Assembly: GCA_020355945.1 (NCBI GenBank)
Contig: CP070627.1
Location: forward strand, 1,653,433 to 1,660,279
From: Candidatus Aminicenantota bacterium
GTDB taxonomy: Bacteria > Acidobacteriota > Aminicenantia > UBA2199
DNA length: 6,847 nt
Direction of reading: 5' to 3'
Shown here one piece after another: positions 1 through 5,353 of the stretch. A program made the position numbers and the translations under genes. The notes below the pieces were generated by a model that ran no database searches, was not told the origin of the DNA, and was given only the letters and a program-made list of their open reading frames with translations. How positions within the stretch are numbered: the stretch's first letter is position 1; every line of letters starts with the position of its first letter.

Positions 1-77
1 ATAAAAAACTTGAAAAAACAAAGAAATTACTGGACCAATTAACAGAATATATGAGACAAAATGAAATTATCGATTAA
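1..77 (+). CDS. 3' end of an upstream gene, partial
   Basis: One frame is open from the window edge to a TAA at 75-77 and gives the last 24 residues of a protein, beginning KKLEKTKKLLDQL and ending QNEIID. The residues are charged, with leucines and other hydrophobics at roughly heptad spacing, so this looks like the end of a coiled coil. The rest of the gene is outside the window and no function can be assigned. The other two plus frames are closed by stops within the first 45 bases, which makes this the only plausible coding frame. It points the same way as the kinase gene that starts 75 nt later, so the two may be co-transcribed. Confidence 0.5.
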   Translation, partial: KKLEKTKKLLDQLTEYMRQNEIID

Positions 78-138
78 CAGGTAAAGGCAGCGGCAGCGGC
101 TTTTATATTTTCCTGGAGAAAATGAAACAGAGAAGTAG

Positions 139-145
139 AAAGGAG
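139..145 (+). promoter_or_regulatory. Ribosome binding site of the PfkB kinase
   Basis: AAAGGAG lies 7 nt before the ATG at 153. It is well placed and fixes the start codon. No convincing -35/-10 pair was found in the 75-nt gap before the gene; a TATATT at 104-109 has no matching -35 box. Confidence 0.8.
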
Positions 146-152
146 AAATGAC

Positions 153-1145
153 ATGAAAAAGGTATTGGGAATCGGAAACGCATTAGCAGATGTTCTTATC
201 AGGCTCGAAGATGACACACTCTTATCGGAATTTGGTTTGCCCAAAGGCAGTATGACGCTGGTGGACAAAAAAACCATGAATGCCATTTTAGAAAAGGTCA
301 CCTCCTTAAACCTGGACATGCAAAAGTCTTCCGGGGGTTCGGTGGCCAATGCCATCCATGGACTGGCAAAACTGGGGACACCCGCCGGGTATATTGGGAA
401 AATTGCCAACGACGACTACGGCGCCTTTTTTAGTTCCTATATGGAACAAAATAATATCTGTGCCACTCTCTTCAAGGGCAGCGCCGACACGGGAAAATGC
501 ATTTCACTGATATCAAAGGATTCGGAACGAACCATGGCTACCTATCTTGGCGCTGCCATTGAACTGGAAGCCTCAGATTTGACCGGGGAACCCTTTCAAG
601 GGTATGACTATTTCCTACTGGAAGGCTACCTGGTTCAAAATTATGAATTGGTGAAAAAATCCATGGCACTGGCCAAAAAGGCAAAACTGCAAATTACCAT
701 CGACCTGGCCAGCTTTAATATCGTAGAGGAGAACCTGGATTTCCTGCATGCCATCACGGATCAATATATCGATATCATATTTGCCAACGAAGAAGAAGCC
801 AAAGCCTTTACCGGAAAAGATAACCCGGAAGAGGCCCTGGCTGAAATTTCCCAAAAATGCCGGATCGCCGTGGTCAAAATCGGTAAAGACGGTTCTTTGA
901 TCAAAGCAGGGACTCATCAATATCACATACCCCCCATAGAGGCCAACTGCATCGATACCACCGGGGCCGGGGATTTATATGCCTCGGGTTTTTTTTATGG
1001 TTTAACCTGTGGACATCCATTGGATACCTGTGGTAAAATAGGTTCTATCGCGGCAGGCAAGATCATCGAGGTGATCGGCGCCAAGATGGGACCTGATAAA
1101 TGGAACCAGGTCTTTGACATGATAAAAAAACTTGAAAGAGGTTAA
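153..1145 (+). CDS. PfkB-family carbohydrate/nucleoside kinase, adenosine kinase-like
   Basis: Cytoplasmic ATP-dependent kinase of the ribokinase/PfkB family, 330 aa, a normal full length. The N-terminal substrate-side motif is SGGSVAN (residues 60-66) followed by HGLAKLG and GKIANDDYG. The C-terminal PfkB signature is DTTGAGD (268-274), where Asp274 is the expected catalytic base and GAGD forms the anion hole. Between them are SERTM, YLGAA, EGYL, DLASFN and FANEEEA, a combination I associate with the branch usually annotated as adenosine kinase (adenosine + ATP to AMP + ADP). PfkB substrates cannot be read reliably from sequence, so a sugar or another nucleoside remains possible. The ATG at 153 is chosen because it starts the conserved KKVLGIGNALADVL strand and has a good ribosome binding site. 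The stop is 12 nt before the tRNA, so the tRNA may be cut from the same transcript. Confidence 0.93.
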   Translation: MKKVLGIGNALADVLIRLEDDTLLSEFGLPKGSMTLVDKKTMNAILEKVTSLNLDMQKSSGGSVANAIHGLAKLGTPAGYIGKIANDDYGAFFSSYMEQNNICATLFKGSADTGKCISLISKDSERTMATYLGAAIELEASDLTGEPFQGYDYFLLEGYLVQNYELVKKSMALAKKAKLQITIDLASFNIVEENLDFLHAITDQYIDIIFANEEEAKAFTGKDNPEEALAEISQKCRIAVVKIGKDGSLIKAGTHQYHIPPIEANCIDTTGAGDLYASGFFYGLTCGHPLDTCGKIGSIAAGKIIEVIGAKMGPDKWNQVFDMIKKLERG

Positions 1146-1157
1146 AATATTTTACGT

Positions 1158-1228
1158 GGGGCCATGGTTTAATGGGAGAACGCAGCCTTCGCAAGGCTGA
1201 AGTGGCGGTTCGACTCCGCCTGGCTCCA
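1158..1228 (+). tRNA. tRNA-Ala (anticodon CGC)
   Basis: A full cloverleaf can be folded by hand. The acceptor stem is 1158-1164 with 1221-1227 (GGGGCCA/TGGCTCC). The D stem GTTT/GAAC encloses a 7-nt loop containing GGG. The anticodon stem CAGCC/GGCTG carries loop TTCGCAA, giving anticodon CGC at 1190-1192. The variable loop is 4 nt (AAGT), and the T arm GGCGG/CCGCC has loop TTCGACT. The discriminator is A1228 and CCA is not encoded. Pair 3:70 is G1160-T1225, the G-U pair that identifies alanine tRNAs, and it agrees with the anticodon. The length is 71 nt; the short D loop and 4-nt variable loop are compact but normal. It begins 12 nt after the kinase stop and its last base touches the etfA stop codon on the other strand. 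I see no strong promoter of its own, only TAAAAT at 1143-1148 without a properly spaced -35. Confidence 0.95.
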
Positions 1229-2173
1229 TTATAGATTCTTTTTCAATTCTTCTGTCAACAGGGGGACGACTTTGAAGAGGTCACCTACAATGCCGTAATC
1301 GGCTTTTTTGAAAATAGGGGCTTCGGAATCTTTATTTATAGCTACAATCACTTTCGAGGTTTTCATACCTACGAAATGCTGGATAGCCCCGGAAATTCCA
1401 CAGGCAATATAAAGTTTGGGATTTACCACTTTACCGGTCTGTCCCACCTGCATATCATAGGTAGCGTATTCGGCATCCACTGCCGCGCGGGAAGCCCCCA
1501 CCGCCGCACCCAAAACATCGGCCAATTCCTCGATAATCGCAAAATTCTCTTTATTTTTCATCCCCCTGCCGCCAGATACAATGATTTCCGCCTCTGTCAA
1601 ATCTACTCGTTTGGACACTCCTTTGATGACCTCCAGGATTTTGCTCCTGGCTTCATTTTTCACTGGTGCAAAATCCACGATTTCCGGTTTATCAGCCCCA
1701 CCCTCTTCAATTGGAAAGACATTGGGCCGCAGCGTCAGCATCCGGTATTCATCTTCGATTACAAAATCGGACAGCAGCTTTCCAGCATAAACCGGCTTGG
1801 TAAACGTGTTGTTTTCCAGGTCAAAGCAAATACAGTCACTTAAGAGGGTGGCATTCTCAATCTTTGCTGCAATCCTGGGGAATAAGTCTTTACCCTGGGC
1901 TGAATGAATGCCCAGGAAATCCTTCAACTCAAATTGAGTAATGATTGCTGCCAGGGTATCCGCATAGACAATGGGATCATAGGTCAGGTTCTCATCTTTT
2001 ACGCAGATGACTTTAGTAATCCCTTTCAGTTGATCGGCATATTGGTCCGGGTTATTGGAAAATAGCACGGCATAAACATCTTTACCACTTTTTTTAGCAG
2101 CGCTTAATGCTTCTTTATTGGATTTTTTAAATTGATGGTCCTTTAATTCGATATATACACCTATATTCGCCAT
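1229..2173 (-). CDS. etfA: Electron transfer flavoprotein subunit alpha
   Basis: Large subunit of the EtfAB heterodimer, 314 aa, full family length. It binds FAD and passes electrons between flavin dehydrogenases (often acyl-CoA dehydrogenases) and the quinone or ferredoxin side. Residues 1 to about 190 form the nucleotide-binding-fold domain shared with EtfB. The C-terminal FAD domain carries SGGRGM (200-205), ASRAAVD (227-233), QVGQTGK (242-248), [10 protein letters not shown] (257-266), INKD (289-292) and ADYGIVGD (301-308). His266 at the end of GISGAIQH matches the residue near the flavin N1/O2 in characterised ETFs. There is no N-terminal ferredoxin-like extension. The start has AGGAGG 5 nt upstream (2179-2184), and that site touches the etfB stop, so translation is probably coupled. 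The stop abuts the tRNA on the opposite strand, so any terminator must lie beyond or inside the antisense of the tRNA. Confidence 0.97.
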   Translation of the reverse strand: MANIGVYIELKDHQFKKSNKEALSAAKKSGKDVYAVLFSNNPDQYADQLKGITKVICVKDENLTYDPIVYADTLAAIITQFELKDFLGIHSAQGKDLFPRIAAKIENATLLSDCICFDLENNTFTKPVYAGKLLSDFVIEDEYRMLTLRPNVFPIEEGGADKPEIVDFAPVKNEARSKILEVIKGVSKRVDLTEAEIIVSGGRGMKNKENFAIIEELADVLGAAVGASRAAVDAEYATYDMQVGQTGKVVNPKLYIACGISGAIQHFVGMKTSKVIVAINKDSEAPIFKKADYGIVGDLFKVVPLLTEELKKNL

Positions 2174-2185
2174 ATTGTCCTCCTC

Positions 2186-2953
2186 TTACAATACCTTTGC
2201 TTCTTCCTTTAGAAGTTTGACCAGTTCTTTGACTGCTTCCTGGGGTTCGCCTTCGATCACTCTACCCGGAGGCTTTTCAGCCGGATGATATAACTTTTCG
2301 GTCCGGATTTTATTGTTAATTTCAGAGATACCCACGTCTGCCAGGGTCAATTTCTTTATAGGGATTTTTTTGGCCTTCATGATTCCCATGAGCGAGGGAT
2401 ATCTTGGTTCATTCAATCCTTTAGTGGCAGCCACGATACAGGGAATTTGCATTTCGATCTTTTCCCGTGCCCCTTCATCGATTTCCCGTTCCACGGTTAC
2501 CTTATTATCTTCATAATTAAAGGCCAACACATTGGTGGCCACCGGGGCTTCCAGGTATTCGGCCAGATAGGCATGGGTAAGGTAAGAATCGTCATCAATG
2601 GCTTGCTTTCCCATAAAAATCACACCGGGGTCTTCCTGTTTGATGGCATTGGCCAGGGCCTTTGCCGTGGTCTTATGATCCGTGAATTCATCTGTCTCAA
2701 TATGCACGGCGTTTTGGGCTCCCATGGCCAATCCCGTTCTTAAAGCGCTTTCCGCCCGGTTGGGCCCCAGGGTAATCACGGTTACCGATGAACCTGTAAT
2801 CTTCTCTTTTAATTTTAATGCCTCTTCAATGGCATATTCATCGTATGGATTGACGATCCATTTGATACCTTCTTCGTTGATGGCTTTTCCCTCCTTCACC
2901 TGGAGAACGGCTTCCGTATCCGGCACCTGTTTAAGACATACTATGATATTCAT
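2186..2953 (-). CDS. etfB: Electron transfer flavoprotein subunit beta
   Basis: Small ETF subunit, 255 aa, full length, first gene of the etfBA operon. It opens with MNIIVCLKQVPDTEA, typical of the family, followed by VNPYDEYAIEEAL (34-46) and TLGP. GKQAIDDDS (115-123) is the nucleotide (AMP or second flavin) site. Residues 154-175 fit the PROSITE ETF-beta signature (VEREIDEG ... PCIVAA), and LNEPRYPSL (180-188) follows. The 115-127 stretch reads DDDSYLT, closer to the canonical mitochondrial-type DDDxNQT than to the DGDTAQVG I recall from bifurcating ETFs, so a non-bifurcating enzyme is slightly favoured; this is inference. The ATG at 2953 follows AAAAGGAGG at 2965-2973 with an 11-nt spacer, a little long. 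Another ATG closer to that site runs into a stop after three codons, so it is not the start. The gap to etfA is 12 nt. Confidence 0.97.
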   Translation of the reverse strand: MNIIVCLKQVPDTEAVLQVKEGKAINEEGIKWIVNPYDEYAIEEALKLKEKITGSSVTVITLGPNRAESALRTGLAMGAQNAVHIETDEFTDHKTTAKALANAIKQEDPGVIFMGKQAIDDDSYLTHAYLAEYLEAPVATNVLAFNYEDNKVTVEREIDEGAREKIEMQIPCIVAATKGLNEPRYPSLMGIMKAKKIPIKKLTLADVGISEINNKIRTEKLYHPAEKPPGRVIEGEPQEAVKELVKLLKEEAKVL

Positions 2954-3019
2954 ATTGACATTAACCTCCTTTTAGCATTTGATTTTTACGTTATTTTTGT
3001 AACAATACAATTAAATAAA

Positions 3020-3048
3020 TTTATACCGCAAAATCGTAAAAATGTCAA
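3020..3048 (-). promoter_or_regulatory. Sigma70-type promoter of etfBA
   Basis: On the minus strand a perfect -35 TTGACA (3043-3048) is followed by a 17-bp spacer and -10 TATAAA (3020-3025, five of six to TATAAT). Predicted transcription starts near 3012, giving a leader of about 60 nt before the etfB ATG. It is the best promoter match in the window and stands exactly where the operon needs one. Confidence 0.8.
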
Positions 3049-3084
3049 ATGAAAATAACCGGTTGAGATAACAATGCCGTCCTA

Positions 3085-3113
3085 TTGAAAAAAAGAGAGC
3101 GTTGTTTTAAAAT
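3085..3113 (+). promoter_or_regulatory. Probable promoter of the transpeptidase gene
   Basis: TTGAAA (3085-3090), a 17-bp spacer and TAAAAT (3108-3113) each match the sigma70 consensus at five of six positions. Transcription would begin near 3120, only about 10 nt before the first possible ATG (3130) but about 28 nt before the second in-frame ATG (3148). This bears on which start is used. Confidence 0.5.
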
Positions 3114-3129
3114 TTAATTCCTCATTACA

Positions 3130-4821
3130 ATGGATTTTCAAGAGAAAATGAAAGTAAAAAAAATACTCCTGGCCGCTCTTGTTGGCCTGTTAATTGCCGG
3201 ATTGGTATCAATCATGGTATTTAATTCCTATAAAAAGGATCGACAAAAACTGGAACTGGCTCAATCTCTCCTCTATGAAGACAAAACAGACGAGGCAAAA
3301 ATACTTTTTTCAAGGCTTGAGGAATCTTTTTGGATAAAAAAACAAGCACGTTTAGGAAGTTTGATTACTGGCATTTTAAATGATAATGAGTACCACGACG
3401 TTCCACTAGCGGATAAGGATGCCATTAACATTGACGATTACCATTTGCTTTCCCTGTTGAGAAGACAATTGGCTTCATCCGCTTTTAATCGGTGTATTAA
3501 ACTGGCAAAAATCGGAAAATTTTATGAAATCGAAGCCGCCCACCTTTACTATTCGGCAGCTCTCCTGGAAAACGGGGAACCGGAGAGGGCCTTTGGCTGT
3601 TATTCCGGTTTACCGGACAAATTAAAAAAAACCTTCCCGGGAAACAGGTTAAAAGAAACCTTTGAATTACTTCATGCCGGTGCGCAAAAGATGGTAAGAG
3701 ACCGCACCGGTAAATTAGTAGGGATAATCTCAGCGGATAAGGAATTTAAATTTTACCGGCCGGGATACCGGTCTCTTATCCAGCCGGTTATCATTAAAGA
3801 GATACTCAACTATGAAATAAAAAAAGGGATTCGCCTGAGCATTGACCTTGAATTAAGCAGGTTGGCCCTTGAATCGCTGGGAGAGAACCAGGGAAGTATC
3901 GTACTGGTCAAACCGGGTACCGGTGAGGTCCTGGCTGCCGTGAGCGATGAAAAAACCGCTAAAAAAATGGGTAACGGCTCATCCCCTGCCTTTGAACAGA
4001 TGTTGGAACCTGCTTCCATATCAAAATTAATAACCGTCACCGCCGCTTTCAGGAATAATCTCGATCCTGAACAGGAAATAGCCGGGAAAACCTGCAGCGG
4101 TGCCAAAAGATACAGTGGTAAAATCCTTTATTGTCCGGCCGCCCAGGGGGAATTACAGGGACTGGAACACGCCCTGGCTGTCAGTTGCAATACTGCTTTT
4201 GCCGACCTGGGGGTCAAACTGGGCTGGGAGAAAATGTTGGCTGAACTGCGTTTATTCGGTTTTGACAGTAAGATAAAAAATACTTCTTCTTTGGGAAAAA
4301 TTATGATTAGCAAGGGAGATAAACGGGTACTGGCGAATCTTGCCATCGGTCTGAAGAACACGGTGCTTACACCGGTTCATGCCGCTTTAATCGCAGCGGT
4401 ATTTGCCAATAATGGTTACCGGGTTGACCCTCAATTGCTCCATGCCACCGACGGTTTTGCCGGTTTCAGCCCCAAAAAAATAAAAAGTATAAAAAGGATA
4501 AAGATTTTAAATGATAACTGGCTTCCTGCTCTCCGGGAGGCAATGCGAGCCGTAACCAGGTTCGGGGGTACTGCCGGTTTTATTGCCCCTGGCGGTTTCC
4601 AGGTGTACATGAAAACCGGCACCGCGGGGAATTATAAAAAGGGGTTCCATATCAACTATATCGGCTTTGGCCATGAAGATAAAGGGGATATCGCATTTTG
4701 TGTCCGGGTTACCGGCAAAAGAACTTCATCTCGGGTAAGAAGAGCCGGATATCATACAAACCGGGAATTATTATTCCGTCTGAAGCAAACAAAATTGGTA
4801 GATATTTTCTTTTTTAAGTAG
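3130..4821 (+). CDS. Membrane-anchored penicillin-binding transpeptidase with TPR-like N-terminal region
   Basis: Peptidoglycan D,D-transpeptidase, 563 aa, anchored in the inner membrane with its catalytic domain in the periplasm. Residues 8-11 are basic and about 12-31 form one hydrophobic helix. Residues about 38-185 are helical with TPR-like pieces (LELAQSLLYEDKTDEAKILF at 41-60; YYSAALLENGEPERAFGCY at 140-158). The transpeptidase domain starts near 191 (DRTGKLVG), continues through RLSIDLELSRLALESLG and IVLVKPGTGEVLAAVS, and has S296-I-S-K299 (acylated serine), S352-C-N354 and K495-T-G-T498. Spacing resembles class B proteins such as FtsI, but the usual dimerisation domain is replaced by the TPR-like part. 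There is no glycosyltransferase or PASTA domain. The first ATG (3130) has no ribosome binding site; ATG 3148 (Met7), directly before the signal anchor, has only a weak AAGAG 3 nt upstream, so the start is uncertain by six codons. It is probably a single-gene unit. Its TAG stop lies in the first unit of the downstream tandem array. Confidence 0.9.
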   Translation: MDFQEKMKVKKILLAALVGLLIAGLVSIMVFNSYKKDRQKLELAQSLLYEDKTDEAKILFSRLEESFWIKKQARLGSLITGILNDNEYHDVPLADKDAINIDDYHLLSLLRRQLASSAFNRCIKLAKIGKFYEIEAAHLYYSAALLENGEPERAFGCYSGLPDKLKKTFPGNRLKETFELLHAGAQKMVRDRTGKLVGIISADKEFKFYRPGYRSLIQPVIIKEILNYEIKKGIRLSIDLELSRLALESLGENQGSIVLVKPGTGEVLAAVSDEKTAKKMGNGSSPAFEQMLEPASISKLITVTAAFRNNLDPEQEIAGKTCSGAKRYSGKILYCPAAQGELQGLEHALAVSCNTAFADLGVKLGWEKMLAELRLFGFDSKIKNTSSLGKIMISKGDKRVLANLAIGLKNTVLTPVHAALIAAVFANNGYRVDPQLLHATDGFAGFSPKKIKSIKRIKILNDNWLPALREAMRAVTRFGGTAGFIAPGGFQVYMKTGTAGNYKKGFHINYIGFGHEDKGDIAFCVRVTGKRTSSRVRRAGYHTNRELLFRLKQTKLVDIFFFK

Positions 4822-5051
4822 AATGCTTTTCTACCCTGGTAGGATACTTCCCTACTGAGGTAGAACCCTTTCCTACTGAGGTAGAGTGCTATCTACTTGA
4901 GGTAGGATATGGTCTACCTGTGGTAGAATGCTTTCCTACTGAAGTAGAATCCTTTCCTACTGAGGTAGAATGCTATCTACTTGAGGTAGGATATGCTCTA
5001 CCTGAAGTAGAATGCTTTCCTACTGAGGTAGGCGGCTAACTACTCCAGTAG
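4818..5051. repeat. Tandem array of 21-bp repeats (GTAG-N-CTAC-N units)
   Basis: Ten consecutive units of exactly 21 bp start at 4818, 4839, 4860, 4881, 4902, 4923, 4944, 4965, 4986 and 5007. A diverged 20-bp unit starts at 5028 and a final GTAG sits at 5048-5051. Each unit reads GTAG, 8-9 variable bases, CTAC, then 4-5 bases; when the first spacer shortens by one the second lengthens by one, so the 21-bp phase is kept. CTAC and GTAG are reverse complements, so the array is a row of imperfect palindromes such as CTACTGAGGTAG. There is no spacer diversity of the CRISPR kind. The first unit overlaps the transpeptidase stop codon. One plus-strand frame is open across the array, for 73 codons with no ATG. 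Function unknown. Confidence 0.97.
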
Positions 5052-5094
5052 AATAATCATATTCTTCAAAAGTAATATCAAATTCTTTCGGCAT
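5020..5094 (-). CDS. Candidate small ORF running into the repeat array, hypothetical
   Basis: An ATG at 5092-5094 on the minus strand is preceded at 8 nt by AGGAG (5103-5107), within GAGAGGAGAT, as good a ribosome binding site as any in the window. It opens a 24-codon frame beginning MPKEFDITFEEYDY and ending VVSRLPQ before a TAG at 5020-5022. The first half is acidic and aromatic with no recognisable domain. Its last codons already lie in the 21-bp array. Continued past the TAG, the same frame gives heptads of the type VDSILPQ, interrupted five more times by TAG only, until a TAA at 4771-4773. It could be a real micropeptide, the 5' stub of a decayed repeat protein, or chance. No clear promoter is visible upstream. 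Codon bias cannot be judged at this length. Confidence 0.35.
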   Translation of the reverse strand: MPKEFDITFEEYDYSTGVVSRLPQ

Positions 5095-5137
5095 CTTTTA
5101 ATCTCCTCTCTTTTTATTTTTATGTGAATGAAAGGCA

Positions 5138-5176
5138 TAAGAAGGTAAGAAACCTTCTTAATTTCTTACCTTCTTA
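5138..5176. repeat. Perfect 15-bp inverted repeat (hairpin)
   Basis: TAAGAAGGTAAGAAA at 5138-5152 is the exact reverse complement of 5162-5176, around a 9-nt loop that itself contains another CCTTCTT. The left arm can therefore pair with either CCTTCTT copy, allowing two alternative folds. There is no T-run directly after either arm, so a standard intrinsic terminator is not supported on either strand. It lies between the 3' ends of the transpeptidase and S74 genes and upstream of the small minus-strand ORF, so it could act as a 3' stabilising stem or a leader structure. Confidence 0.85.
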
Positions 5177-5353
5177 AGTCCTTATTTTCTCTCTGCCTTA
5201 ACTTTTTTCTCACCACTTTCACCATATCAGGCTGCATCCTATTCTTTTGAGCCCTCTTAACTGTCACCAGGGCATAAAGTAACTGTCCGCTCCCGTTTTT
5301 CAGTTTTTATGAATGTTTAATGTTGAGACGCTACCTTATTTTAGATGTGGGCT
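5177..5353. other. Intergenic stretch without a supported gene
   Basis: This completes the 532-bp gene-poor region 4822-5353, whose left part holds the array, the small ORF and the inverted repeat. I see no gene with a start signal here. A basic minus-strand frame open from about 5310 down to a TAA at 5166-5168 (segments LLYALVTVKRAQKNRM and VRKKLRQRENKDLRR) has no start codon with a ribosome binding site. No terminator hairpin with a T-run was found after the S74 gene. Confidence 0.6.

Noticed and set aside
81..110. GC-rich run followed by TTTT as a terminator of the upstream gene
   Set aside because: The GGCAGC repeats are direct, not inverted, so no stem forms before the T-run.
1236..1243. 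T-run after the tRNA as a dedicated terminator
   Set aside because: It follows the tRNA by several bases without its own hairpin and is part of the etfA coding sequence, so support is too weak.
1376..1843. 155-codon plus-strand ORF inside etfA
   Set aside because: It lies entirely antisense to the well-conserved etfA gene and has no recognisable motifs; a shadow frame.
2987..3006. Rex-like operator just downstream of the etfBA transcription start
   Set aside because: One half reads TTGTTAC on the minus strand, but the other half matches poorly and only 4 bp (GTTA/TAAC) are symmetric.
4818..5051. CRISPR array
   Set aside because: The 21-bp units follow each other directly with no unique spacers, and no cas gene is near.
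5166..5267. Small basic minus-strand ORF (GTG at 5267 or ATG at 5237) ending LRQRENKDLRR
   Set aside because: Neither start has a ribosome binding site at a usable distance, and the frame ends inside the inverted repeat. Lysine/arginine richness is expected from the purine-rich strand.
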